Assembly: GCA_913057825.1 (NCBI GenBank)
Contig: CAJXOW010000003.1
Location: forward strand, 23,573-87,572
Direction: 5' to 3'
Length of the DNA stretch: 64,000 nt
Origin: an uncultured Balneolaceae bacterium
GTDB lineage: Bacteria; Bacteroidota; Rhodothermia; Balneolales; Balneolaceae
The notes under the pieces were generated by a model that was given only the letters and a program-made list of their open reading frames with translations, did not search any database and was not told the origin of the DNA. The translations under genes were made by a program, and so were the position numbers. Positions 45,101 to 54,921 of the stretch are shown here, one piece after another (position 1 is the stretch's first letter; each line of letters starts with the position of its first letter).

Positions 45101-45982
45101 ATGGCACGTTCGATGACCGGTTTCGGCAGCAGTGAATCCAGCCGCAATGGCATTTCCGTAAATACCGAAATCAAATCGCTAAACAGCCGCTACAAAGATA
45201 TATCGATCTACCTTCCCGACTTTTTACGAGACCGGGAATTGGAACTCAAAGAAATTGTTCAATCCTATATTGAACGGGGAAAAATAAAGCTCAATGCCCG
45301 GGTCGATACCCATAAGACCGGCAAACCGGATGTGACGATTGACGAAAACCTGGTGGATGGATATGTGCAGTTGTTGCAGCGGCTAAAAGAAACGGCTGAT
45401 GTCGATCAATCCATCCAGCTGGACCATTTGTTCCAGTTTGAAGATATTTTCATTAACCGCGAAACTGATGAAGCAGTGATTGAGACCTCTTGGGACCTGC
45501 TGGTGGAAACAACACACTCGGCTATGAAACAAGTAAACCAGATGCGCGACCAGGAAGGGGAACAGCTTACCCGGGACCTGAAAGAGCGGACCCAAAAAAT
45601 TCAGCAGGTTATGGAGACCGTTCATGAACAGGCCGAACAAAGAGCCCCTGAAGCCCGTGAAAAACTCCAGGAGCGCATTCAGCAACTGGTGGACGAGGGA
45701 AGTTACGATAAAGAACGACTGGAGATGGAAATCGCAATTATTGCCGACAAAGTCGATGTGACCGAAGAAATTGTCCGCCTTCAATCCCATACTAAACATT
45801 TTCTTGAGGCACTCGAAAGCACCGGGCCTATCGGGCGCCGTCTAAACTTCCTGGCCCAGGAGATGAATCGTGAAATCAATACGATTGGATCCAAGGCCAA
45901 TAGTTCGGAGATATCGCAAAATGTAGTGGAAGTCAAACAGACACTCGAAAAGATTAAAGAACAGATCCATAACATTGAGTAA
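45101..45982 (+). CDS. yicC: YicC/YloC-family endoribonuclease
   Basis: A 293-residue protein with SMTGFGSSESS at the start, EIKSLNSRYKDISIYLPDFLRDRELELKEIV in the N-terminal YicC domain, and the C-terminal DUF1732 block GRRLNFLAQEMNREINTIGSKANSSEISQ. YicC/YloC members act as endoribonucleases, YicC on RyhB-type small RNA in E. coli. The coiled central region (residues about 150-220) is typical. It overlaps gmk by 8 bases. Confidence 0.92.
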   Translation: MARSMTGFGSSESSRNGISVNTEIKSLNSRYKDISIYLPDFLRDRELELKEIVQSYIERGKIKLNARVDTHKTGKPDVTIDENLVDGYVQLLQRLKETADVDQSIQLDHLFQFEDIFINRETDEAVIETSWDLLVETTHSAMKQVNQMRDQEGEQLTRDLKERTQKIQQVMETVHEQAEQRAPEAREKLQERIQQLVDEGSYDKERLEMEIAIIADKVDVTEEIVRLQSHTKHFLEALESTGPIGRRLNFLAQEMNREINTIGSKANSSEISQNVVEVKQTLEKIKEQIHNIE

Positions 45983-46559
45983 TTCAACCGCCCCCAGGGG
46001 AAAACTCATAGTCTTAACAGCCCCCTCCGGCACTGGCAAAACCACGATTGCGCAACGATTACTGAAGGATCGGGATGATCTTCACTTCTCCGTCTCTGCG
46101 ACCACTCGAAACCCCCGGCCCGACGAAAAAGATGGGATCGACTATCATTTTATGACGGATGACAGATTTGACGAGTTGATCAAGCGGGGGGCATTCATTG
46201 AATGGGAATCCTTCTACGACGGAACAAGATACGGAACGTTGCATTCAGAAGTTGATAAACAGATCGAATCTGGCTATTTTATCTTGCTTGACATCGATGT
46301 TAAAGGTGCTTGGAATGTTAAACAGCATTATGGTGGCGATTGCCTGAGCATTTTCATACGTCCACCTTCGCTTGATGTACTGAAGGAGCGATTGAAGCAG
46401 CGGGGCACTGAAAATGAAGAATCACTCCGATTGCGTCTCGAAAGAGCCAGCATGGAGATGGAGTATGAGGATAATTTCGATGAAGTAGTGGTTAATGAGG
46501 ACCTGGAAGCTGCTTACGATCAAATAAATTCCATTATTACGCGTTTTACGGAAGCCTGA
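45975..46559 (+). CDS. gmk: Guanylate kinase
   Basis: A 194-residue kinase that makes GDP from GMP. LTAPSGTGKTTIAQRL is the P-loop, SVSATTRNPRPDEKDGIDYHFM binds GMP, IEWESFYDGTRYGT and LLDIDVKGAWNVK follow. The start is a TTG at 45975 inside the end of yicC; the next in-frame ATG would remove the P-loop. The 8-base overlap suggests translational coupling. Confidence 0.94.
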   Translation: MSNSTAPRGKLIVLTAPSGTGKTTIAQRLLKDRDDLHFSVSATTRNPRPDEKDGIDYHFMTDDRFDELIKRGAFIEWESFYDGTRYGTLHSEVDKQIESGYFILLDIDVKGAWNVKQHYGGDCLSIFIRPPSLDVLKERLKQRGTENEESLRLRLERASMEMEYEDNFDEVVVNEDLEAAYDQINSIITRFTEA

Positions 46560-46611
46560 CCAGAATCTTATTAGTCAAATAAATCACCTTAAACCGACTT
46601 AATACGACTTT

Positions 46612-46914
46612 ATGCCGATCAGAACCCTGGATATTGAAAAACTTAATAAAGGCGAAAACAATCAGTACGAGCTGATTGTCATCATGTCAAAACGGGCTCG
46701 ACAAATTGCGGCCCAGGAAAAGCTTGAGCTGGATGAAAAGTTAAAGTACTTTGAAGGATTCGAAGACGACGACGAGTTCTCCTTTAACGAAGAGCAGGAA
46801 AATATTTCCAAGGAGTTTGAAAAGCGCGAGCACGCCACACAGCGCGCTATTGAAGAGATGCAGAATGGTGATGTATATTTCCGTCGTCCTTATAAGGATG
46901 ACGATGAAAAATAA
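46612..46914 (+). CDS. rpoZ: RNA polymerase omega subunit
   Basis: A 100-residue omega-like protein: LDIEKLNKGENNQYELIVIMSKRARQIA carries the RpoZ core (NRYELV...A-RARQI pattern), then an acidic C-terminal tail typical of Bacteroidota versions ending with KREHATQRAIEEMQNG. It promotes assembly of RNA polymerase. Position after gmk and before coaBC is the conserved order in many bacteria. The TAA overlaps the coaBC ATG. Confidence 0.85.
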   Translation: MPIRTLDIEKLNKGENNQYELIVIMSKRARQIAAQEKLELDEKLKYFEGFEDDDEFSFNEEQENISKEFEKREHATQRAIEEMQNGDVYFRRPYKDDDEK

Positions 46915-48128
46915 TGCTCCGAGACCGACGCATACTGCTCGGAGTAACCGGCGGCATAGCTGCCTATAAAGCCGTCCACTTACTACGGGAATTTCAAAAA
47001 ACGGGGGCTGAAGTACGGGTGATAATGACCCCTGCCGCAACCCGATTCGTGGGATTGGAAACCTTCCAGGCTTTAACCGGTCAGCAAGCCGCTTGTCACA
47101 TCTTCCAGGAAGGAACCGGCGACGAAGAAGCGTGGGTTCGACATGTACACTGGGCGGAGTGGGCCGACCTTTTTGTAATTGCCCCGTGCACCGCCAATTC
47201 CCTTTCCAAGATGGCCCACGGCCTATCCGACAACTTGCTGATTTCCACCCTGCTTGCCTTTGACGGACCGGTGCTTGTTTGTCCGACGATGGATGGCAAT
47301 ATGTACGACTCCCCGCCGGTTCAGCGCAATTTGGAAATCCTCCGAAATGACGGGTACCGGGTTCTGGATCCGGAAGAAGGTTACCTGGCCAGCGGGCTTG
47401 AAGGGAAAGGAAGACTCCCCGAATTGGGGATCATTCTTAAAGAAGCGGAACGCATGCTCTCGACAAGGGCAAACAATGGGGACAATACCAGCAAGCTCCC
47501 TTTAAAAGGAAAAAAAGTGGTCGTGACGGCCGGTCCAACCCGGGAACATATCGATCCGGTACGGTATATTTCCAATCCCAGTAGTGGAAAAATGGGGATT
47601 GCCATGGCGCAGGCGGCTCAAACATTGGGAGCGGAAGTTGTTTTAATACACGGACCCATTACGCTCTCTCCTCCCCATGGACTGCAAACGGTTCCTATTA
47701 CCTCGGCACATGAGTTATATGAATCGATCCGGGAACATGCCGATGCGGATATATTTATTCTTGCTGCTGCAGTTTCTGATTTTACTCCCGATAAAACATA
47801 TGAGCAAAAAGTAAAAAAATCGGAAGCCGACACCACGATCCAATTGAAGTCCACCCCGGATTCGCTAAAGTGGCTTGGAGATCACAAGAAAGAGGGACAA
47901 ACGATTATCGGCTTTGCCATGGAAACAGAAAATGTAGTTGAAAACGCCCGAAAGAAACGAGAAGCGAAAAAGGCCGACTGGATTATCGCCAATTCCATCG
48001 CGGGTACCGATGCAGGCTTTGCGGCTGATCATAATAGCATTACCGTAATAGGACAAAACCGTGAAACCTCTCTCGATGGATCCAAAACTGACATTGCGCT
48101 GCAGGCATTAGAATTTATCTTTGCCTAA
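46914..48128 (+). CDS. coaBC: Bifunctional phosphopantothenoylcysteine decarboxylase/phosphopantothenate--cysteine ligase
   Basis: A 404-residue CoA biosynthesis enzyme. The CoaC half begins ILLGVTGGIAAYKAVHLLREF and holds the FMN-site region HVHWAEWADLFVIAPCTANSLSKMAHGLSDN with the catalytic His; PTMDGNMYDSPPVQ is the substrate motif. The CoaB half starts GKKVVVTAGPTREHIDPVRYISNPSSGKMG near residue 195 and contains AAAVSDFTP. ATG overlaps the rpoZ stop (TAATG). Confidence 0.95.
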   Translation: MLRDRRILLGVTGGIAAYKAVHLLREFQKTGAEVRVIMTPAATRFVGLETFQALTGQQAACHIFQEGTGDEEAWVRHVHWAEWADLFVIAPCTANSLSKMAHGLSDNLLISTLLAFDGPVLVCPTMDGNMYDSPPVQRNLEILRNDGYRVLDPEEGYLASGLEGKGRLPELGIILKEAERMLSTRANNGDNTSKLPLKGKKVVVTAGPTREHIDPVRYISNPSSGKMGIAMAQAAQTLGAEVVLIHGPITLSPPHGLQTVPITSAHELYESIREHADADIFILAAAVSDFTPDKTYEQKVKKSEADTTIQLKSTPDSLKWLGDHKKEGQTIIGFAMETENVVENARKKREAKKADWIIANSIAGTDAGFAADHNSITVIGQNRETSLDGSKTDIALQALEFIFA

Positions 48129-48182
48129 CCCCCTTCCACCGATTTCGTTCATCACAGCATTTTCTACGAAGTAAAATCCCGG

Positions 48183-49325
48183 CTAAAATGTCCATCGATA
48201 GGTACGATGCGTTTTGTGGTGGTGGCATCCCAGCGATTCGAGTCCCCGCCTCATGAGCCAGTTCTTCTCACTTACCCAACCGCCCTCGAGATGATGCAGA
48301 TTCTTATTGGCATTTCGGGTCCACTCAATCCCCCGAACAAAAGACATGGCCTCCAGCCCCATTTTTCTATACGCCGGCTTGGTTCCAAAAACCAATGTCC
48401 TTAATCGCCTGGATCGTTTCTTTAGCATCAACAGTCGGGGGTAATCCCACCAACGCAGACGTCCCCCCGTCCGTTCTGAAACTTCATTCAAATCGGGTAT
48501 ACTCACCAGAAAAGAAGCGGGATCATCCTCGACAAATGCCAGCAGAACGCCTTCGCGCAGTACCACGGGTTTCATTTCTTCAACCATATTTTGCACTGTT
48601 TTCCGGGTCAGCGGCGTAAACTCCTGCTCGCGTTCTCCAATTTCCTGGTTGCTCCAGGCTTCGTTGTAAATTTCCCGTATATATTCGGCATCACGGTACA
48701 TATTATCCATATCGACAGGGCGGAGCAACACGTCGCCGCGATCTTCCAATCGTTCCGTCACCCGTACCATTCGTTCCGGCAATGGGTCATGGAAGTTTCG
48801 CTTAAAACTGTAATGATCATCCCATTTTTCCGCACCGGTCGCCTCCAGGAGTTCCTTGTAATAAGGGGGATGATAAAACATTCCATATACGGGAGGTTCT
48901 CGGAAATTTTCAACCAGCAACCCCCAAAAAACGGTATTTTCCCCAAAGTTGATGGGACCCCGCATCGCCTGATATCCCCGTTTCCGATGCCACTTTTGAG
49001 CAAATTCAATAATAGCGTCGGCCAACTCCTGTTTATTTTCCATTTCTATAAAACCGATACCCCCCATCGGCGGATCGTACACTTTATCACGCTCGGGCGT
49101 ATTCATTACGGCAAACCGTGCTACCGCCTTGCCGCCATCAATGACTAAATAGCGCTCACATTCCCCCTTCTGAAAAAATTCATTCTCCTCGGGATCAAAG
49201 ACATTTTCCACTTCGAAACGAAAAGGCGGAATCCAGGGCTTATAGGATTTGTATAATCGGAAAGGTATCTCATGAAAAAGATCGATTTGTCGCTTGGTAG
49301 TAATTTTTTCGAAATTATATGCCAT
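48183..49325 (-). CDS. Conserved GNAT-fold-like hypothetical protein
   Basis: A 380-residue cytosolic protein. The start FLY-type KSYKPWIPPFRFEVENVFDPEENEFF, then VARFAVMNTPER and GGIGFIEMENKQELADAIIEFAQKWHRKRGYQAMRGPINF, matches a conserved Bacteroidota family that databases relate to GNAT acetyltransferases. The C-terminal part has LRTLVFGTKPAYRKMGLEAMSFVRGIEW. A standard R/Q-x-x-G-x-G/A acetyl-CoA loop is not evident, so activity is uncertain. It is convergent with coaBC. Confidence 0.65.
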   Translation of the reverse strand: MAYNFEKITTKRQIDLFHEIPFRLYKSYKPWIPPFRFEVENVFDPEENEFFQKGECERYLVIDGGKAVARFAVMNTPERDKVYDPPMGGIGFIEMENKQELADAIIEFAQKWHRKRGYQAMRGPINFGENTVFWGLLVENFREPPVYGMFYHPPYYKELLEATGAEKWDDHYSFKRNFHDPLPERMVRVTERLEDRGDVLLRPVDMDNMYRDAEYIREIYNEAWSNQEIGEREQEFTPLTRKTVQNMVEEMKPVVLREGVLLAFVEDDPASFLVSIPDLNEVSERTGGRLRWWDYPRLLMLKKRSRRLRTLVFGTKPAYRKMGLEAMSFVRGIEWTRNANKNLHHLEGGWVSEKNWLMRRGLESLGCHHHKTHRTYRWTF

Positions 49326-49527
49326 ACTTGTGAATCGAATTAACCAATCCTATTATAACATTTTGCTGCGTAGGCCGTATATTTTTGGCCAACCTATTCC
49401 GTGTTGATTTTTTTAATCAGATTTTTTGAAATATAGCGAATGACATTTTACTATCCAGACTTTATTCAGAAAAATAAATAACCGGTTTTTCAATTGTTGA
49501 ATTCAAAAACTTAAGGCGTCAAACAAC

Positions 49528-50529
49528 TTGTCCACTCTAAACAAAAAGCGCATAATTGCGGGATTATTGGCCTTGTCATCCGTGCTGGCAGGCTGGTTGT
49601 TGTTGACGCTTGAGTCCGATACTGATCAATCATTACGCCATTTTTCCACGGTCGATTCGTTACTTCAGGCGCATTTTGAACAGTTCAATCTCCCCGAAAA
49701 ACATATCACCCAGGTACATCATGATGTAGACAGTGGATTCGTACGAAAGGAATATCATATAAAGGTTTCCCCTACTTTTTCACAAACCCAGTTTCACGCA
49801 ACCTTGCACCGACGTCTATATCCGTATGACGTAGGCACCCCTGCTTCGGTCGATCCGGGTAATCAGTCGATGTCAATTTACCTTTATTACGAACAGGCCA
49901 TTATTCGTTCGTTACACCTGCGTATGGATCCGTCTCTCGTTCGCAAGCGAAGTCCGGCAAGCATCATGGTTGTGTTCGATCAACCACCAAGCACGGAGGA
50001 GCTTGAACAATTGATTAGCTTCGGAGAACCTATTCCGTTGGTCTTCCGGGTGCAGACTGCGCTGGAGGCCAAACAACTTCTGAATGCCTACTCTGATCGC
50101 TATAATCACCTGGCATTCTGGTTTACCGACCAGGACCGTTCCAACTTGCTGCATCCTGAAACCCGACCCTCCGACCTCCAACCGTTGAAAAGACTGGGTA
50201 AAATAAGTCCCCGCGCCCAGGTGGTAAGTTTTCTGTCAGATAGTGCCGCAACAACAGAACTAGGCAACAGTCTCCGCAAGACTCCACTCCAATATATATC
50301 GGCGGCTCGGGCACTTCGAATAAACTTTGACGAAGAACAACATGGCTCGTTTAACCGCATACTCGAAAAATTTGAACGGGAAGCTCAGCGGCAGCGTCAT
50401 CCGGTATTATTGCTGCGTAACAGTGGGACCCTACTTGAAAAAACCCACCAGGCGATCCTGCAATTCAAACAGCGAGGCTTAACTATACTTCCACCTCCGC
50501 ACCAGGATTTTCGGTCGGTGGATAAATGA
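49528..50529 (+). CDS. Exported or anchored protein resembling divergent polysaccharide deacetylase (YibQ-like), probably non-catalytic
   Basis: A 333-residue protein with an N-terminal membrane segment (IIAGLLALSSVLAGWLLL). The order of segments recalls YibQ/DUF610: SIMVVFDQPPSTEELEQLI in place of the ALVIDDFG strand, a mid-domain helix pair, and FNRILEKFEREAQRQRHPVLLLRNSG ending in ILPPPHQ, like the YibQ ending FNRAIDLARRNG... with LPP. The Asp pair and metal histidines of active members are not visible. The start is a TTG at 49528, no better codon being near. It is 16 bases before the lipase gene. Confidence 0.5.
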   Translation: MSTLNKKRIIAGLLALSSVLAGWLLLTLESDTDQSLRHFSTVDSLLQAHFEQFNLPEKHITQVHHDVDSGFVRKEYHIKVSPTFSQTQFHATLHRRLYPYDVGTPASVDPGNQSMSIYLYYEQAIIRSLHLRMDPSLVRKRSPASIMVVFDQPPSTEELEQLISFGEPIPLVFRVQTALEAKQLLNAYSDRYNHLAFWFTDQDRSNLLHPETRPSDLQPLKRLGKISPRAQVVSFLSDSAATTELGNSLRKTPLQYISAARALRINFDEEQHGSFNRILEKFEREAQRQRHPVLLLRNSGTLLEKTHQAILQFKQRGLTILPPPHQDFRSVDK

Positions 50530-50545
50530 CCTATTCCTCTTCCTT

Positions 50546-51394
50546 ATGTCGAATAATCATACATTGGACCAATTCGAGCTAAAGTCTTTTCCTCAGCCGG
50601 CGGTGATCTCTCTGGAATATCCCGTTTTACTATGCCACGGCTATGGTGCCATTGCATCATTATTCAAACCCTCTCCCCTTCATGATGCCTGCCTGTTGCT
50701 GAGAGAGCACGGCATTACCGCTTTTGCTCCGAATGTGGAACCCTATGCCCGAGTCGAACCGCGAGCGCAGAGCTGGGAAAAATTAATTTTTGATATTCTT
50801 GACAAAACCGGCAGCCAAAAGCTGAATATTATCGCCCACAGTATGGGAGGACTGGATGCCCGATATGCCATTTCCACACTCGAGTTGGATAGTGTAATTG
50901 CTTCTCTGACCACTCTCGCCACTCCTCACCATGGTACAGTTTTGGCCGACTTGGCACTTAAAACGCCGGCTCCTGTTAAAAGCCGCATAGGCGCATTCTT
51001 TGACTGGCTCGGGGATTACATTTATCCCGATACCGAGAGTGATTTCCTGGGGCCCCTCGAGCAACTTACCCCCGAATACCTGGAAGAGACCTTCAATCCC
51101 GAAAATCCCGATGCCGAAAATGTACGCTACTACTCTTTCGGGTCCGCCGTAGGCCGTGGTACCGACATACCTGTCAGTAAGCTGTTGACCTTTCAAAATC
51201 GGTACATTTATGAATCAGAGGGAATCAACGATGGATTTGTAAGTGTTCAAAGTGCTCAGTGGGGACAATACATCCACTCGTTTGAATTATCTCACCTGGA
51301 ACAGATGAAGATGGGAATAGATGAATCCAGAATCCCGGAGTGGGAGTCCTGTTGGCTCCAAATGGCTAAAAATCTTCAGCAGGATGGTTTTTAG
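50546..51394 (+). CDS. Triacylglycerol lipase-like alpha/beta hydrolase
   Basis: A 282-residue hydrolase. YPVLLCHGYGAIASLF is the oxyanion region, NIIAHSMGGLDARYAIS contains the nucleophile Ser in G-x-S-x-G form (AHSMGG), and TLATPHHGTVLADLAL is typical of LipA-like bacterial lipases. NDGFVSVQSAQWG and FELSHLEQM give plausible Asp and His of the triad. No signal peptide, so probably cytosolic or membrane associated. It follows the deacetylase-like gene closely, so the two may be cotranscribed. Confidence 0.82.
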   Translation: MSNNHTLDQFELKSFPQPAVISLEYPVLLCHGYGAIASLFKPSPLHDACLLLREHGITAFAPNVEPYARVEPRAQSWEKLIFDILDKTGSQKLNIIAHSMGGLDARYAISTLELDSVIASLTTLATPHHGTVLADLALKTPAPVKSRIGAFFDWLGDYIYPDTESDFLGPLEQLTPEYLEETFNPENPDAENVRYYSFGSAVGRGTDIPVSKLLTFQNRYIYESEGINDGFVSVQSAQWGQYIHSFELSHLEQMKMGIDESRIPEWESCWLQMAKNLQQDGF

Positions 51395-51435
51395 CGCTTT
51401 CCTCCCAAATAAACCGTTAGGGAAAATAGTTGATC

Positions 51436-52203
51436 TTAAAGATCATCCCCCTCGACTCCCTCCAGCATGGTATAAGCAGTCAGATCATACTGAATCGGTG
51501 TCAGGGCTGCATATCCCTCTTTCAACACATTGATATCAATCGAATCGCCATGTTCCAACAATTCGAGTCGACCGCTTATCCAATAATAGGGACGATTGTT
51601 TGGATCTACTCGTCCTTCGAACTCTTCTACATACCGACTGTTGGCCTGCCGGGCCCATTTGATTCCTTTCAGTGGTCCCGATGGGGCATTCAAATTAAGC
51701 GTAATTCCCGGTGCAAGTCCATTTTCCAAAACGTAACGGATCACCCGGCGGGAAGCTTCTTTAACGCCGCTTAAATCGGCATTTTCATCATAATCCGTGC
51801 AGCTGATAGCAATAGATGGATAGCCAAGGATGGTTCCCTCAGTAGCCGCACTAACAGTACCCGAATAAAGGATATTGATGCCGGCATTACTGCCGTGGTT
51901 GATGCCGCTGACCACCAGGTCTGGCTTTTTATCCAACAACTTGTCATGTGCCAACTTCACAGAATCAGCCGGCGTACCGGTAACAGCTTGGCCGTGAAAG
52001 CGATTGTCAATTTCAAATGAACGTGAGCGAAGGGGAGTTGACACGGTAATCGCATGTCCAACCGCGCTCTGTTGGCGATCCGGAGCTACAATTTCGACCT
52101 CACCAAACTCAGAAGCCACTTCGGCGAGCGCCTTGATGCCGGGGGCAAAAATACCATCATCATTACAAACCAGTATAAATGGAGAGTCTTCGGTATTACT
52201 CAT
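51436..52203 (-). CDS. surE: 5'/3'-nucleotidase SurE
   Basis: A 255-residue phosphatase. ILVCNDDGIFAPGIKAL has the metal-binding DD, IVAPDRQQSAVGHAIT and VVSGINHGSNAGINILYSGTVSAATEG contribute the remaining ligands and the catalytic environment. It dephosphorylates nucleoside monophosphates and short polyphosphates. Last gene of a minus-strand series beginning with comF at 56.9 kb; 14 bases after panB. Confidence 0.94.
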   Translation of the reverse strand: MSNTEDSPFILVCNDDGIFAPGIKALAEVASEFGEVEIVAPDRQQSAVGHAITVSTPLRSRSFEIDNRFHGQAVTGTPADSVKLAHDKLLDKKPDLVVSGINHGSNAGINILYSGTVSAATEGTILGYPSIAISCTDYDENADLSGVKEASRRVIRYVLENGLAPGITLNLNAPSGPLKGIKWARQANSRYVEEFEGRVDPNNRPYYWISGRLELLEHGDSIDINVLKEGYAALTPIQYDLTAYTMLEGVEGDDL

Positions 52204-52217
52204 AAATCAGGGACCAA

Positions 52218-53039
52218 TCAATAAGATTCATTCTCATTCGGGAAAGCTTTATTCTTTACATCATCAATGTAGTTTTGAACGGCGTCGTTAATTTCCTGTT
52301 CCAGATCAAGATAACGGCGAATAAACCGCGGTTGAAATTTTTTATCCAATCCCAACATGTCGTGAAGCACCAGTACTTGCCCGTCACAATCCGGCCCTGC
52401 ACCGATGCCAATCGTCGGGATGGAGAGTTCATCAGATACTTTATGAGCCAGTTCCGTTGGAATTTTCTCCAACACAATCGCAAAACAGCCCGCCTTTTCC
52501 AGTTTCCTGGCATCCTCTAAAAGCTTTTCCGCTTCTTCATCATCTGTCGCGCGAACTTGGTAGGTTCCAAATTGATAAATACTTTGCGGGGTAAGTCCGA
52601 GGTGTCCCATAACGGGAATACCTGCGTTCACAATCCGGCGCACGGTGTCGGCGATCGTTCGTCCTCCCTCCAGCTTCACCCCATGTACCCCGGCCTCTTT
52701 CATCATCCGACCCGCACTTTTCAGTGCTTCCGTGCCGGTAACCTGGTAACTCATAAAGGGTAAATCTGCAATAACCAGCGCCTTCTCTACTCCCTTGACT
52801 ACGCTGGAAGAGTGATAAATCATATGGTCAAGCGTCATTGGGACGGTTGTTTCATTTCCGGCCATGACATTACTGGCAGAATCTCCCACCAGTATGACGT
52901 CGATGCCGGCCTGATCCACGATGCGCGCCAACGTATAGTCATAGGCCGTCAACATACTAATCTTCTCGCCATCCTGCTTCATTTTTTGCAGCGTCTGAGT
53001 TGTTACCCGGGCTGGTCGCTCGTTTTGTCTCTGGCTCAT
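52218..53039 (-). CDS. panB: 3-methyl-2-oxobutanoate hydroxymethyltransferase
   Basis: A 273-residue TIM-barrel enzyme making ketopantoate from 2-oxoisovalerate and methylene-THF, the first pantothenate step. [63 protein letters not shown] and [22 protein letters not shown] are family blocks; the catalytic Glu is in IVLEKIP. It starts 2 bases after the fabZ stop, so the two are probably translated together. Confidence 0.94.
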   Translation of the reverse strand: MSQRQNERPARVTTQTLQKMKQDGEKISMLTAYDYTLARIVDQAGIDVILVGDSASNVMAGNETTVPMTLDHMIYHSSSVVKGVEKALVIADLPFMSYQVTGTEALKSAGRMMKEAGVHGVKLEGGRTIADTVRRIVNAGIPVMGHLGLTPQSIYQFGTYQVRATDDEEAEKLLEDARKLEKAGCFAIVLEKIPTELAHKVSDELSIPTIGIGAGPDCDGQVLVLHDMLGLDKKFQPRFIRRYLDLEQEINDAVQNYIDDVKNKAFPNENESY

Positions 53040-53041
53040 AC

Positions 53042-53488
53042 CTATACCTTTTCTCGTTCAACGATCGCTGCCGTAGCCTCAAGCTCGCAGGCGATCTCAC
53101 CATCCACTCGTGCGTAACCCTCCATCATAGCAAAATTTCTGCGATGACCGGTTATTTCCACTTCCATCTTAAGCTGGTCGCCGGGAACTACATTTTTCTT
53201 GAATTTCGCATTTTTTAATGACGAAAACACGACCAGTTGCTCTTCCGTATTCTCTACCAACTTCTCCATAACGTAGATACAACCCGTTTGTGCCAGTGCT
53301 TCAATTTGCAAAACCCCTGGCATGAGGGGTTGATCGGGAAAATGGCCGTTAAAAAATTCTTCGTTTACCGTTACATTTTTCAACGTTACTATGCGCTTAT
53401 CTTCGATTTCTAGTACCCGATCCACCAATAAAAATGGATAGCGATGGGGTAAAAGTTTTTTGATAGAAGCAATATTCATCATAGCCAT
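53042..53488 (-). CDS. fabZ: 3-hydroxyacyl-ACP dehydratase FabZ
   Basis: A 148-residue hot-dog dehydratase of fatty-acid elongation. [18 protein letters not shown] carries the catalytic His, [24 protein letters not shown] the helix with the second active-site residue (normally Glu), and the protein ends after a short beta strand. The true start may be the fourth-codon ATG ([10 protein letters not shown]) rather than 53488. It lies between ubiE and panB. Confidence 0.92.
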   Translation of the reverse strand: MAMMNIASIKKLLPHRYPFLLVDRVLEIEDKRIVTLKNVTVNEEFFNGHFPDQPLMPGVLQIEALAQTGCIYVMEKLVENTEEQLVVFSSLKNAKFKKNVVPGDQLKMEVEITGHRRNFAMMEGYARVDGEIACELEATAAIVEREKV

Positions 53489-53535
53489 TGGTCAACAGTT
53501 AACATTATGGTTACCAGCATTATAGAGTAACTAAT

Positions 53536-54225
53536 TCAAGCCACGGTTCCAACATATATATAAGCGATTCCCCCCGTCAATTTTTCGGCTTTCATGTTGC
53601 TGAAGGATTCAGAATCACGCATCAAGTCCAAAAATTCGTCTCCAGCCGGAAATTTGGCACTGGTCCGCGGCAAGTAGGTATACGCCTCACGGTTACCGCT
53701 TATCCAACCGCCTATAGCCGGCATAATATGTTGACTATACCATTCGTAAGGTTTTTTCAGCATGCCTTTCGGTTGACCAAATTCCAATACTACCACGTTT
53801 CCGCCGCTTCGAACCACGCGGGCCATTTCGCGGAGAGCCTTCACCGGATCGTCGACATTTCGAATACCGAAGGCAATGCTCGCAATATCAAATCTATCAT
53901 CCTCGTAGGGCAACGCCATGGCGTCTGCTACCTCAAAATCGACGTCTTCTCCTTTCTTCCGCGCCTTGGCCGGGGCCTGCTCCAGCATAGCCTTGCAAAA
54001 ATCCGTCCCAAGGACGTAGCCATCTTGTCCTACCGTCTTCTTAAACTCAATGGCCAGATCACCGGTACCCGTAGCACAATCAATCACTTTTTCGCCCGGC
54101 TTTGCTTCGCTAATTCGTACCGTTTTTTTTCTCCAGAAATGATGTACGCCGAAGGACAGGATACTATTTATCGTATCATAGTCTTCTGCGATATCGGCAA
54201 ACATCCTTCGAACTTTCTCACCCAT
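53536..54225 (-). CDS. ubiE: Demethylmenaquinone methyltransferase (UbiE/MenG)
   Basis: A 229-residue SAM methyltransferase for the last menaquinone step. MFADIAEDYDTINSILSFGVHHFWRK is the UbiE opening, VIDCATGTGDLAIEFKKT SAM motif I, ASIAFGIRNVDDPVKALREMARVVRSGG and VLEFGQPKG later blocks, with HIMPAIGGWISGNREAYTYLP. I chose the ATG at 54225, which has GGAG 7 bases upstream; the TTG at 54243 is upstream of it. Menaquinone would serve SdhC. Confidence 0.93.
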   Translation of the reverse strand: MGEKVRRMFADIAEDYDTINSILSFGVHHFWRKKTVRISEAKPGEKVIDCATGTGDLAIEFKKTVGQDGYVLGTDFCKAMLEQAPAKARKKGEDVDFEVADAMALPYEDDRFDIASIAFGIRNVDDPVKALREMARVVRSGGNVVVLEFGQPKGMLKKPYEWYSQHIMPAIGGWISGNREAYTYLPRTSAKFPAGDEFLDLMRDSESFSNMKAEKLTGGIAYIYVGTVA

Positions 54226-54269
54226 AATTAACTCCGGAAACAATATCCATCTTATATTGCCAACGTACT

Positions 54270-54902
54270 TTAACTCTGATGGGAGGTTGAATTAAGATGT
54301 CCCTGGTAATTTAAAAATTCTGCTTCAAACGATGTGTCGTCCCAGAACAACAGGCTAATGGCTGCATTATCCTGCTCAAACTCCGACATGCGTTTCAAAC
54401 CAAGTTCCAGCCAGACGGAAAGTAGTATTCTCAACAGTCGCCCGTGAAGCACAAACAATAAACTTTCACCTTTATGCTTCTCCAACAGCCGCATCACTTT
54501 TTTATTTGCCCTTCGGTACACTTCCACGGGACTTTCGCCCTGGTCGGGCGCCAGCGTAACCATGCCGTCATCCCAGTTCTTGTGTAATTTTTCGATCGTA
54601 CCTTTTACTTCGGTCTTGGAATTCCCCTCCATCGTACCGTAATTCATTTCGACCAGTTCCGGAGAAGGTTCGACCGACATTTTTTTACGTTCAGCAATGA
54701 TCTCGGCGGTTTGTTTAGCCCTGATCATCGTGCTGCTGAAAATATGATCCAGTTCTACATCCTGGAAGTAACCGGCCAGTGCGTCGGATTGTTCCTTACC
54801 GTAGTCATTCAACTCGGCATCCACACCCTGTCCCTGTATTCGTTCCTGTTTATTATATTCGGTTTCACCGTGTCGTACCAGATATATTGTTGTTTCAGCC
54901 AC
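54270..54902 (-). CDS. Histidine phosphatase family protein (phosphoglycerate mutase-like)
   Basis: A 210-residue branch-1 histidine phosphatase. TIYLVRHGETEYNKQERIQG contains the catalytic RHG, SSTMIRAKQTAEII the second arginine, and LLFVLHGRLLRILLS the C-terminal His. It may act as a phosphatase on small metabolites such as adenosylcobalamin phosphate or sugar phosphates; the target is unknown. Start codon is a GTG at 54902. Confidence 0.87.
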   Translation of the reverse strand: MAETTIYLVRHGETEYNKQERIQGQGVDAELNDYGKEQSDALAGYFQDVELDHIFSSTMIRAKQTAEIIAERKKMSVEPSPELVEMNYGTMEGNSKTEVKGTIEKLHKNWDDGMVTLAPDQGESPVEVYRRANKKVMRLLEKHKGESLLFVLHGRLLRILLSVWLELGLKRMSEFEQDNAAISLLFWDDTSFEAEFLNYQGHLNSTSHQS

Positions 54903-54921
54903 TATTTCGTATCTAAATTAC

